A DNA stretch of 64,000 bases from Flavobacterium panacis (GCF_024649945.1 NZ_JANKMS010000002.1:558001-622000), one strand, 5' to 3'; positions 28,713-37,255 are shown, numbered from the stretch's first letter. Made by a program: numbers and translations. The notes: generated from the letters alone by a model not told the origin.

Positions 28713-29372
28713 CTAAATGTATTTTTTGATCATTCCCGCCCATTTTAAATACCCTGGACCAAGAAGATGCAATCCGTCATTGGTGTATGTTTTGCTCAGT
28801 TTTCCGTCTTCATCTAAGAATTCCGGAAAGAGATTTATAAAAAACACTTTATTTTCTTTAGCTAATTTTTCTAATCCGATGTTTACTTCTTTGATAATCT
28901 GCATTTTTCCTTGATGTTTTTTGAAGGTGTCAAATGCATCATTTGTAGGCAAAATACTCTGAACATAAACTTGCGTTTTAGGGCTATCTTTTTTGATTTT
29001 GGAAAGAATTGCTTGATAATTATTCCAAATCACAGCAGGTTCAATTCCCAGCGAAATATCATTTATCCCAATCAGAATGAAGATCTTTTTAGGCTTTCGA
29101 TTAACGATTTCATCCATACGATCCAAAACACCTAAAGTGATATCACCTGAAATTCCTCTGTTTCTGACTTTTCCGTCTGTAAAAATTTCATCCCAATTCG
29201 CGCAATTCGTTATGCTGTCGCCTAGTAGAATAATTTCGTTTTTCTGCACAGGCATAGCTTCAAAAAAAGAGCGTCTTTGATCGTAGAAATAATTATGAAA
29301 AACCTGTTTGTTTTCTTGAGCTAAAAGCCCCATAAAAAGAGTAGAAAAGAAAACACAAATACTCTTGAACAT
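28713..29372 (-). CDS. SGNH/GDSL hydrolase, probable glycan O-acetylesterase
   Basis: A 219-residue secreted esterase (signal peptide cleaved near LLAQ). It has block I GDS (Ser53), block II GISGD, block III GINDIS and the Asp199-x-x-His202 dyad in NDGLH, so the catalytic triad is complete. The frame is open further upstream, but that would lie inside the FAD gene; the ATG at 29372 directly precedes the signal peptide and starts 1 nt after the upstream stop, which suggests coupling. It probably removes acetyl esters from the PUL glycan in the periplasm, comparable in context to sialate O-acetylesterases of nan loci. The actual ester is unknown. Confidence 0.85.
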   Translation of the reverse strand: MFKSICVFFSTLFMGLLAQENKQVFHNYFYDQRRSFFEAMPVQKNEIILLGDSITNCANWDEIFTDGKVRNRGISGDITLGVLDRMDEIVNRKPKKIFILIGINDISLGIEPAVIWNNYQAILSKIKKDSPKTQVYVQSILPTNDAFDTFKKHQGKMQIIKEVNIGLEKLAKENKVFFINLFPEFLDEDGKLSKTYTNDGLHLLGPGYLKWAGMIKKYI

Positions 29373-29373
29373 T

Positions 29374-31176
29374 TTATTTCTTTTTAGTTTTAATATTTCC
29401 TGAAAAATCAATTTCTTTCTCAAATGCTTTTAAGCCTTCTTCAATCAAAACAGCCAAATCTCTTTTATTTATTGGCTTTGCCGAATAATTCTTTTTTTGA
29501 ATCTTAGCACCTGCTTTTACAAGAAGATTAACCGCTTCTTGTTCTGTAAGAAGTGTTCCAGATTTTACAATTTGATTTTTTTTGTCAAACTGATTCAACC
29601 CCTCTGTAAATTCCTGAACCGAAATATTCTGTTCTGGATAAAACCAAGTTCTGTTCGCCCATTGATAACTTTCTCCTTTTGTTTTCAATATTCCTGTTGC
29701 TGTAACTTTTTGAATAGTTTCAAAAGCTGAATCGGTCGACTTTACATCAAAAAGTGGCATGATATACGCTTTTTGATCTAATAAAGATTGTTGTACACTT
29801 CTAACAGAAACATTACGAACATCTTGATTTTTGTTAACTGCCAAGGCTGCCAAAGTTCCTGCTGCCTGACCCGTTAATAGTACTACTGGCTGTAAACGTG
29901 TTGCACCATTTATTAAGTTTGAAACAGAGATAGCTTTATCCGAAACAATAAAACCATCTACTTTTTCTGGTATCAAAGCTCCTAAAGGAATGTTATAAGA
30001 TGGTACAGGCGGAAAACCGACATGTGGTGCTTCAGGATTTTGATTATGATGATGATCTACAGGATAATCGCCAACTGAAATTCCAGTTTTATATAAAGCT
30101 TCTTTTTGATTATAAGGTTCTGCAACATGATTATAAGTTAAAAATGAAACTCCTTTTAATCTTCGGCCTTCTCTATGATATGGTGCGTAGGCAAGCAAAT
30201 CTGATGTCGTAAATTCATCATCTGCTAAACCTAAATTTTTATATCCTAATTCTTTCTGAATGTAGTAAACGAATTGTAAAGTATAATTTCTTGCTTTAAG
30301 AAGTTCTTTGTTTCTTTCTTCTCTAGACATTTCAATAACGTTCAAATACACATCATTCCCTTTTTTAGGCCAGTTGATCATGTATTTGTTGTTGGGTAAT
30401 TTTCCGTAAGTCAACATTTGATCACAATCAATTTGCTTATTATCAACCGTCTCTGCACATGAACCTTCGAAATGAGAAGCCGAGTAATTTTCAGGTTTTA
30501 CGATTGTCTTGTCAGCATCTTTTCCGTAGTCTTTTAAAATAGCAACCCAAGTTAAATCCTGAACAATATTATTTGCTTTCAGCGGTGCATTTTCTTCTTT
30601 AGTTTCTGCTTTGGAATCCATACCCAATCTATATGCAGTCCCAGCCATCTTAAGGCTTTCTCCAATGTCGGTTGCATCAATTGTAACTTTTGCTGTCACT
30701 TCTAAAACATCATTTTTATCATTTTTAAAAGTAGCACCAACCACTTTATTCCCAGATTTTTTAATAGCTTCAATATAAAACCCATGAATAATTTCTAACT
30801 TCTTTTCTTTAGAAGCTATTTTATTAAAAATCATGTTTCCAACAGATGGTTCAAATAAAGTATTGCTTACCCAACCAGTTTCTAAAGCTGCCGCTCCCCC
30901 ATAGTAATCTCTAAGTGCACCTCTGAACTCATTCCAAATTCCTGAATCTAGATTATGGTTTCCATCGCAAGCTCCCACTCCCTGTGAAGTAAACATACCT
31001 CCTATCCATGGAGACTCTTCAACAATCAAAGTATTAGCTCCTAATCTTGAAGATGCTATACCAGCAGATGTTCCGCTGGTAGAGCCTCCAATTACTAAAA
31101 CGTCAACCGTCTTTTTAGTGATATTCTGAGAATATCCATAACAAAATAAAAAAAATGCAATTATTTGAATTTTCAT
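29374..31176 (-). CDS. Secreted FAD-dependent oxidoreductase (FAD_oxidored family)
   Basis: A 600-residue protein with a short signal peptide (about 1-17) and an N-terminal Rossmann motif DVLVIGGSTSGTSAG, followed by VEESPWIGGMFTSQGVGACDGN, typical of the PF12831-like flavoproteins often misnamed xanthan lyase. TIDATDIGES and LTGQAAGTLAALAV are further FAD-contact segments. A C-terminal region of about 130 residues looks like a helical appendage. Export of an FAD enzyme into the periplasm is notable. The family occurs in many PULs, but I know no proven reaction; oxidation of a sugar hydroxyl is inference. It lies 34 bp after the DUF5009-type gene. Confidence 0.82.
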   Translation of the reverse strand: MKIQIIAFFLFCYGYSQNITKKTVDVLVIGGSTSGTSAGIASSRLGANTLIVEESPWIGGMFTSQGVGACDGNHNLDSGIWNEFRGALRDYYGGAAALETGWVSNTLFEPSVGNMIFNKIASKEKKLEIIHGFYIEAIKKSGNKVVGATFKNDKNDVLEVTAKVTIDATDIGESLKMAGTAYRLGMDSKAETKEENAPLKANNIVQDLTWVAILKDYGKDADKTIVKPENYSASHFEGSCAETVDNKQIDCDQMLTYGKLPNNKYMINWPKKGNDVYLNVIEMSREERNKELLKARNYTLQFVYYIQKELGYKNLGLADDEFTTSDLLAYAPYHREGRRLKGVSFLTYNHVAEPYNQKEALYKTGISVGDYPVDHHHNQNPEAPHVGFPPVPSYNIPLGALIPEKVDGFIVSDKAISVSNLINGATRLQPVVLLTGQAAGTLAALAVNKNQDVRNVSVRSVQQSLLDQKAYIMPLFDVKSTDSAFETIQKVTATGILKTKGESYQWANRTWFYPEQNISVQEFTEGLNQFDKKNQIVKSGTLLTEQEAVNLLVKAGAKIQKKNYSAKPINKRDLAVLIEEGLKAFEKEIDFSGNIKTKKK

Positions 31177-31210
31177 AATATATAATATTTTAATAGCAAG
31201 CTTGAATTAT

Positions 31211-32626
31211 TTAGGTTCTCCAAAACCATTTTTTCTTAGAGAAAAAAGTCGTTATTAAAACGGCAAATACCGTAAGTATAAACCCTCTAAGAAACCCCAT
31301 AAAAGCATTTTTGTTAAATACTTCAAAATAATTTGTAATCGTTAAAATAGTCAAAATCGGCATCACGAACATTGAAGTTGAGACATAGGCGATCATTGGA
31401 TTTTGTCCTGTTAAAACCAAAAATTTAGTAGCCCTACTGCATTTGAAATAATCACAAATCACAGAGAAAAAAAGTATCGCAAAAAATGCCAATCCAGATG
31501 TTACGAAATAATAACTATATGTTGAAGTATCTTTTCGAATACCACCTTCATAAGCTTCCAAAAACAACCCTAATAGCAAACAGTAAGCTCCTGCCGAAAA
31601 AAGTTTTTTCCAAAAAACACCAAATTCTGAAGTACTCGATTTTAAAATAAAATAGTTTAAAATCAACAAACCTAAAGAAACCACAAGATTCATTTCTAAT
31701 TCACGTACAAATAAGAAATAAACGTTGCTTATAATGATTGTTAAAGAAATTAGACCTGCTACGATTGCTTTGTTGTCATTTTCTCGCACTTCATTTTGTG
31801 GCGCAACAGTCCATTCTTTAATATATTCTCCGGCAAGAGTTCCTAGAATTACTATAAAGAAATATTTTAAGTAATAAAATTTATAAGCCCATGCGAAAGG
31901 CGTAAAGTCATACAATTGTTTGACCCAGCCATCATTTTTACTTGATAAAAATACAGCCATAATAAAGGGCAAAACCAATAATCTATAAACTGGCTTTTTG
32001 AACGTGAAAATATAAATCATACTTGTCCAAAAAGCCATGTTTGCAAGTACTATTAAGATAATATCGCTGTAATAAAAATCAAAATTATGATTTTCTTTTC
32101 CTTGAAAATTTGTCGCTAAGAGCAAACCTAATCCAATTGCAAAAGCAACTAATTTTATGATTGAGCTATTCAATTTGGGATTTTTTGATTTTTTTATAAA
32201 CGAAAATGTATCTGTCGAAAACATAAAAAACATCAAAACAAAACTGCCTATAGAAATTATGCATGACGTAATATCTACTGGGCTGCTAATTACAAATGGC
32301 CTCATGTGCATAAAGAATATGGCAAAAAAGACCAATTGTAATCCTCTAAAAAATGAGTCTAGACAGAGTGTCCACTTATTGGCACCATTTTCTAATTTGC
32401 TTCCTAATGAAAAAGGAAAAGCGGCTCCCATTGAAAATAAAAAGAAAGGAAAAACAAGATCTACCCAAGTAATCCCGTAAATATTAGGATTAAATGATGA
32501 ATTGGGAGGTACTTGAGCATGTGCCATCCAAGCGGGCAAATAAGTAAGTATTATTTGTCCAGAAAGGATCATTGCAATAATCGCAAATCCTCTTAAGGCA
32601 TCAATAGATAAAGCTCTTGTTTTCAT
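31211..32626 (-). CDS. DUF5009 / NagX-type membrane acyltransferase
   Basis: A 471-residue polytopic inner-membrane protein (about 11 helices). It opens with RALSIDALRGFAIIAMILSG, and YGITWVDLVFPFFLFSMGAA follows. This is the heparan-alpha-glucosaminide N-acetyltransferase / DUF5009 type, related to YeiB-like acyltransferases. In lysosomes the related enzyme acetylates glucosamine across the membrane; bacterial NagX proteins sit in GlcNAc loci. Here it points to amino sugars in the substrate. It could transfer acetyl groups to the periplasmic glycan or help uptake. It is the second gene of the unit, 93 bp after the first GHL10 gene. Confidence 0.82.
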   Translation of the reverse strand: MKTRALSIDALRGFAIIAMILSGQIILTYLPAWMAHAQVPPNSSFNPNIYGITWVDLVFPFFLFSMGAAFPFSLGSKLENGANKWTLCLDSFFRGLQLVFFAIFFMHMRPFVISSPVDITSCIISIGSFVLMFFMFSTDTFSFIKKSKNPKLNSSIIKLVAFAIGLGLLLATNFQGKENHNFDFYYSDIILIVLANMAFWTSMIYIFTFKKPVYRLLVLPFIMAVFLSSKNDGWVKQLYDFTPFAWAYKFYYLKYFFIVILGTLAGEYIKEWTVAPQNEVRENDNKAIVAGLISLTIIISNVYFLFVRELEMNLVVSLGLLILNYFILKSSTSEFGVFWKKLFSAGAYCLLLGLFLEAYEGGIRKDTSTYSYYFVTSGLAFFAILFFSVICDYFKCSRATKFLVLTGQNPMIAYVSTSMFVMPILTILTITNYFEVFNKNAFMGFLRGFILTVFAVLITTFFSKKKWFWRT

Positions 32627-32719
32627 ATCCTGATTTTAAAAATCAATTATTTTAAGACAATATTATACCTGTCGCTGCAATAGCGATTATTTTTTTTGAC
32701 TGTTGTGTCAATCTACTTT

Positions 32720-33841
32720 TTAGTGGTATTCTTTTGAAAAATATTCTGGAAAAGCTTTTAAGCCTTCATAGAAAAAAAATGATTCTCCTTTTATTCCTAA
32801 CTTTCTGTTAGTATCAATCATTGCCTTTAAAAAATCAGGCTTTGGATTTATGCCATTCACTTGAAGCAGGACTCCCGAAAAGAATTTACTTTTCTGATCT
32901 TCTTTAAGAAATTTCAACTGCTCTTCTAATGTACTAGTATAACTTTCAATTGTTTTTCTATAAACCTGCGGAATAACATAATCACAATATCCTTTGTTCA
33001 ACCATGTGGGCCAGTCTTGCAAATATTCCTCTTTTGCCCAAGGATGAATACTTGGAGCCATGCTTACAATCAGTTTAGGTTTAATTGCTTTTAATTCTTT
33101 ATAAAGCTCACCAAGAAAAACAGTCAATTTATCTGCACGCCAAGTAAGCCAATCTTCGTTTTTATAATCATCTGGCGGAAGATTTCCTTTATGTTCTTTT
33201 TTATATAAAGCAATCGTGTAAGGATCATAACCGCCAAGCGATGGCATTGCAGGCAAACGGTCATCGCCTTGAATCCCGTCAACATTATATTTTTTTACAA
33301 CCTCAACAATCAATGATTTTACAAAATTTTGAACTTCTGGGTCCATAGCGTTCATCCATTCAAAACCATTTTTTGTAACCAAGTTTCCTTTATTATCGAT
33401 TGCTTTCCAGTTTGGGAACTTTTTTAAGATCGCACCTCCGTTTTCACCATATGAAGAGGCAAAACCAAATTCAAACCAAGCGTGTACTTTTATATTTTCT
33501 TTATGTCCTGCATCAATCATTTCTTGTAAAGGATCACGATCTTCAAAACGTTTCATAATTGCTTTACCAAATAAATCTTTCATTATCTTACTTGGATACA
33601 AAGTTGTTCCTCTATTCCAAACCACAACATATATATCTGTAATACCTGATTTTTTGCAAAGCGTAACAGTCTCTATAATATTTTCTTTAGAATCTAAAGC
33701 TTTTGATGCAACATTAGTAACCCACACTCCTTTTACTGGAGCAATTGAAAATTTGCCATTAATTGATTCTTTATTGCTCCCACAGCTAAAAAGCGAAAAC
33801 AACAAAATAGGTAATAAAGTAATTTTAAATATATTCTGCAT
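32720..33841 (-). CDS. GHL10-family glycosidase-like lipoprotein, copy 3; first gene of the PUL unit
   Basis: A 373-residue lipoprotein (lipobox SLFSC, Cys20) with the same GHL10 barrel as copy 1: KGVWVTNVASKAL, ITDIYVVVWNRG, IKVHAWFEFGF, NVDGIQGDDR, VSMAPSIHPWAK and YVIPQVYRKT. Most of the barrel is identical or conservatively changed against 17537-18667, so these are recent paralogues. The residues after Cys (GSNKESING) lack the acidic cluster seen in copy 1, which suggests this copy stays in the periplasm while copy 1 is at the surface. It is directly behind the promoter and inverted repeat at 33843-33893, with a very short predicted leader. Confidence 0.83.
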   Translation of the reverse strand: MQNIFKITLLPILLFSLFSCGSNKESINGKFSIAPVKGVWVTNVASKALDSKENIIETVTLCKKSGITDIYVVVWNRGTTLYPSKIMKDLFGKAIMKRFEDRDPLQEMIDAGHKENIKVHAWFEFGFASSYGENGGAILKKFPNWKAIDNKGNLVTKNGFEWMNAMDPEVQNFVKSLIVEVVKKYNVDGIQGDDRLPAMPSLGGYDPYTIALYKKEHKGNLPPDDYKNEDWLTWRADKLTVFLGELYKELKAIKPKLIVSMAPSIHPWAKEEYLQDWPTWLNKGYCDYVIPQVYRKTIESYTSTLEEQLKFLKEDQKSKFFSGVLLQVNGINPKPDFLKAMIDTNRKLGIKGESFFFYEGLKAFPEYFSKEYH

Positions 33842-33842
33842 T

Positions 33843-33893
33843 AGTTGTGGTTTTTATTCTGAACAAATATATAAAATTTTATTAACCACAACT
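33843..33893 (-). promoter_or_regulatory. 10-bp inverted repeat around the PUL promoter, candidate operator
   Basis: AGTTGTGGTT at 33843-33852 is the exact reverse complement of AACCACAACT at 33884-33893. The distal arm covers the -33 TTG and the proximal arm covers the transcript start and ribosome-binding region. This is the layout of a repressor site. The ROK regulator encoded next door is the obvious candidate ligand-responsive factor (inference). Confidence 0.65.
33864..33891 (-). promoter_or_regulatory. Promoter of the PUL transcription unit
   Basis: On the minus strand TTG (33891-33889), a 17-nt spacer and TATATTTG (33871-33864) match the Flavobacterium consensus TTG-N17..23-TANNTTTG. 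Transcription would begin near 33857, about 16 nt before the ATG at 33841. The upstream sequence to 34230 is extremely AT-rich and may serve as an UP-like element. Confidence 0.7.
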
Positions 33894-34230
33894 TAGTTAT
33901 TAAAAAAATTTATTAATTAAAAAAAAGATTATTTTTAGAAAAGACTAAGTATAAAACAGAAAAACCTAGCAAACACAACCCATAAGCCACTAAAACCATT
34001 TTTTAAAAATTTTCATTTTTTTATAAGTATTTTTTTTGAAAAGAAAATTATTCGGACAAAACAAACTTATACTCATATAAAAAAAGAACAAATACTAATT
34101 ATTTATCAATTTAAAAGATTCTTAAACATACTTTTATCTGAATTTAAAACAGTAAAAAAACAACAGGTTTTGAAAAAAAATTTAAAAACTAAGCTTTATT
34201 TTGAGAGCAGGAACTAGTAGATATAGAAAC
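33894..34230. other. AT-rich intergenic stretch upstream of the PUL promoter
   Basis: There is no gene or relic that I can see. It contains long A and T tracts on both sides of a few GC-containing words and probably bends; it separates the PUL promoter from the terminator of the ROK gene. Confidence 0.5.
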
Positions 34231-34265
34231 AAAAAAAACTCTATAAAATCAATTTATAGAGTTTT
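34231..34265 (-). terminator. Terminator of the ROK regulator gene
   Basis: A perfect 13-bp stem AAAACTCTATAAA / TTTATAGAGTTTT (34235-34247 and 34253-34265) closes a 5-nt loop. On the minus strand it is followed by eight T. It lies 23 bp past the ROK stop, so the regulator is transcribed apart from the PUL. Confidence 0.8.
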
Positions 34266-34288
34266 GGAAAAATCTTAAGAAGGATTAA

Positions 34289-35515
34289 TTATTTAAAAAA
34301 AGGGGAAAGCATCTTTTCTTTAACAATACAGCAAGCACCGATTACTCCTACGCGATGTCCGAGTGTTGATTTCTTTAATTTCATATCGCGATTTACCAAG
34401 CCAAGAGAATGTTTCTTAAGTGCAGACTGAATAGGCAGTAGTGCAAAATCTCCGAGCTGTGAAAAATCTCCTCCAATAACAAGCAAATCTGGATTAAATA
34501 TATTCAACAAAATAGATAAATAACGCCCCATTTTTTCACTTTGTCTTGTTACCAATTCTATACACAAACTATCTTCTAAATTTATTGCGCCAGAAATAAT
34601 ATCCAAATGCTGTAGGTCTTCATTTTCATTGAGTTCAATTTTAGAATGTTTACCTTCTTTAAGTGCTTCTTTAAATTGTCTAACTAAAGACCAACCGGAA
34701 ATTTCAGTTTCTAAACAACCTAATTTACCACACTGACAAATAATTTCATTTTCAAAAAGAGTACTATGTCCAAATTCTCCAGAATACCCAGATTTTCCAT
34801 AATAAAGCTTTCCATCTGTCATAATACCAATAGCCACACCCCAGCTGTAATTTAAGAAAATTATATTCTGCTCATCATCCACTACACCTTCACAATATTC
34901 ACCAAAAGCCATTGCTCTCGTATCATTTTCAAGATGAACCGGAAGCTCAAGCTGTTCTGATATTATCTCAGTAAGAGGTCTATTTTCACTAAAGAAATAG
35001 TTATAACTAAAACCTTCCATAGAATTTATACGACCAGAAAAATTAATACAAATTCCTACGATCAACTTTTTCTCTACAGAACTTTCTTCTATATAATTAT
35101 TTATCAAAGCACAAAATTCTAAGAGAGATTCCTGAGAATTTTTTAATGCAAACGGAACACGTAAATCAAGACTTATAAACTCATTTTTAATATCCTGTAA
35201 TCCTATAGACATATGAGTCCTCCCTACTTCAACACCAAGAAAAAAAGCGCAAGTAGGATTGATACTATACAATGAAGGCCTTCTTCCTCCGCTATTGGTA
35301 ATTTTCCCCATGTCCACAACATTACCTTCTTGTAAAAGTTCATTTACAGCCTTGGTAACAGTAGGAACACTAGATTGTAATTCAGAGCTTATTTCTGCAA
35401 TTGTAGCATTTCCTGCAGAAAGCAATCGTTTCACAATTGACTGCCTCAGCATATGCCATTTTTGCCCAGAAAGGCTATTGTCTTTACTAATATCAAGTAA
35501 ATCTTTTAAATTCAT
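34289..35515 (-). CDS. ROK-family transcriptional regulator (NagC-like)
   Basis: A 408-residue regulator. An N-terminal winged HTH (about 20-80, ATIAEISSELQSSVPTVTKAV) precedes a ROK sugar-binding domain. The kinase phosphate loop is degenerate (GVEVGRTHMSIGL), which fits a repressor rather than a kinase. The sugar site LENDTRAMA (195-203, Asp198) and zinc ligands His250, Cys260, Cys262 and Cys267 (CQCGKLGC) are intact. It resembles NagC/Mlc/XylR regulators that respond to GlcNAc-type sugars or phosphorylated sugars. It is encoded just upstream of the PUL and may bind the inverted repeat at 33843-33893 (inference). Confidence 0.9.
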   Translation of the reverse strand: MNLKDLLDISKDNSLSGQKWHMLRQSIVKRLLSAGNATIAEISSELQSSVPTVTKAVNELLQEGNVVDMGKITNSGGRRPSLYSINPTCAFFLGVEVGRTHMSIGLQDIKNEFISLDLRVPFALKNSQESLLEFCALINNYIEESSVEKKLIVGICINFSGRINSMEGFSYNYFFSENRPLTEIISEQLELPVHLENDTRAMAFGEYCEGVVDDEQNIIFLNYSWGVAIGIMTDGKLYYGKSGYSGEFGHSTLFENEIICQCGKLGCLETEISGWSLVRQFKEALKEGKHSKIELNENEDLQHLDIISGAINLEDSLCIELVTRQSEKMGRYLSILLNIFNPDLLVIGGDFSQLGDFALLPIQSALKKHSLGLVNRDMKLKKSTLGHRVGVIGACCIVKEKMLSPFFK

Positions 35516-35845
35516 TTATCTTAGATTTTAACAAATTTTACTACAAACATAATTCATTTTCAAGTCAACGATTATTTTTTTATTATAAAAATCAAATACA
35601 ATCTTACAAACTTCGTAACAATATTTTTGACTTTCAATACTTTAAACATTATAAAAAGCAAACTGAATACGAAAAAAACATCTAAAAAAAGCAACGTTTT
35701 TACTTTTACTCAAAGATTTAAAAAAAAATTAAAATAACAATCAATTTATTATTAAATATTCTTAATAATAAAGCTGTTGATATTAATTTTTGACTACTTT
35801 AGCAAACAACTAACTGATTATCAAAATAATTAAATCTAACCAACC
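35516..35845. other. Divergent intergenic region with a possible ROK-gene promoter
   Basis: This 330-bp AT-rich gap separates the divergent ROK and lipoprotein genes. On the minus strand TATGTTTG (35551-35544) is a good -7 element for the ROK gene, with TTG 14 nt upstream (35568-35566), shorter than the usual 17. Just before the plus-strand gene lies TCTAACCAACC, a leader word also present before SusC. I see no other gene. Confidence 0.45.
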
Positions 35846-37114
35846 ATGAAAGTAAAAAAACTATTATGCATTATTACCACAACTATTCTTACTTATGCTT
35901 GCTCACACGAGGAAACCATTGAAAAAACGAATGCGAAAATCGCTGTTGAAAACACAACCAATCCGACAGCTAAAACACAATTAACTTTAAATTCAATAGT
36001 TTCATCTGACTGGACTTCTGGTACCCTTTCAACTTCGATTATACCTCCTCAAAATTTAAAATATTTAAATGGTAATTTGTCTGAAAAGCCTATTTGGAAA
36101 AGCAATAATCCCGAAATCATAAACGGAAACGGATGGCTCATGCAAAATGCACGAGTTGATCCTAACCGAGGTGGCTCTTCAAATCCTCTTTCAGGCACTT
36201 TTGGCGTTTATTTATTTCATATCAATCAATCTGGCGCCACAAAATACCTACATATTTTAGTTTCAAATCCTCAAACCACCGCACTAACAATTTCAGGAAA
36301 AGGATCTACTTATACAAATGCCGAGAAACCCTTAAACGGAAGCGCAACAGGGCAAAGTTATTTTGTTTCTAAAGACTGGCTGCAAAACACGCCACGAACA
36401 ACATTCAGCAACATCACTGTTAACCCTTCTAAAGTCTATGAGGTTTACAAAGCAACATTAGCCAATAATAATATGGTTGATGGTTCTTATGAAATTACAG
36501 CTTCACAAGGCGTATATGTTTACACTGTGGTCACTTCGACTGGAAATATAAATGACGCCGTAAACGCTACTCAAACTGCCGCTGCGGGAGATATTTATAC
36601 TGAAAGCACTAACGCATATGGTCGAGAAGCGGGTATATATACCGACTCGGGATGGTCAGGAACAACAGATATTGACTTACCCTCCGGACCTGCTTACATG
36701 GGATTATGTCTTAACACAAGTTCAAAATTTGCAGTGAGCGGAGCTTATCTTCAAAATCAAAATGCACCTTACTCTTATAAATTAAATGGAGCTTCACAAA
36801 ATACTTACGGAAATTATGGTCATAAATATACGTTGACTTTAAAGCTGAATAATCCTAATAGTATGGCTAAAAATGTGTCACTTACATTTGCTTCAAATTT
36901 TACTTCTGGAACTAATTCACCTTCATTTACTTTTAATGGACCGCTTTATTTAAATGGGGCTTTGAAAAATATTTACACGACTCCAACTCAACCTGCCCAA
37001 AATTTATCAAATTGGAGTATTCCTGCAAATTCCTTTTTTAATGCTACAATAACATTTTATGTTCCTGGCTTAATTACAACCGGACAACAACTAATTCTAA
37101 AACAAACCAACTAA
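35846..37114 (+). CDS. DUF3370-like lipoprotein
   Basis: A 422-residue lipoprotein (lipobox LTYAC, Cys19, followed by the acidic SHEETIE, which suggests surface exposure). It follows the layout of the DUF3370 family I know from cyanobacteria: LNGNLSEKPIWKSNNPEI and GWLMQNARVDP near the start, GTFGVYLFHIN then YLHILVSNPQTT, a middle with STYTNAEKPL, and the C-terminal YGNYGHKYTLTLKLNNP. The function of that family is unknown. It is a single-gene unit ending at the shared terminator 37256-37285. The family assignment is from memory and should be checked. Confidence 0.65.
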   Translation: MKVKKLLCIITTTILTYACSHEETIEKTNAKIAVENTTNPTAKTQLTLNSIVSSDWTSGTLSTSIIPPQNLKYLNGNLSEKPIWKSNNPEIINGNGWLMQNARVDPNRGGSSNPLSGTFGVYLFHINQSGATKYLHILVSNPQTTALTISGKGSTYTNAEKPLNGSATGQSYFVSKDWLQNTPRTTFSNITVNPSKVYEVYKATLANNNMVDGSYEITASQGVYVYTVVTSTGNINDAVNATQTAAAGDIYTESTNAYGREAGIYTDSGWSGTTDIDLPSGPAYMGLCLNTSSKFAVSGAYLQNQNAPYSYKLNGASQNTYGNYGHKYTLTLKLNNPNSMAKNVSLTFASNFTSGTNSPSFTFNGPLYLNGALKNIYTTPTQPAQNLSNWSIPANSFFNATITFYVPGLITTGQQLILKQTN

Positions 37115-37255
37115 GTCTATCTTTTAGCCAGTACAATATTAAAAATGCATAAATATGATTTCGTTCTTAAAGATAGTATAGCTTTTTTTCATTTTATATT
37201 TATCAAAAAACTAACAAAAAAAGATTGACAATTTCTTAATCAACTTACACAAAAC

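Noticed and set aside
29373..29423. N-terminal extension of the SGNH gene inside the FAD gene
   Set aside because: The ATG at 29372 directly precedes a good signal peptide and starts 1 nt after the upstream stop.
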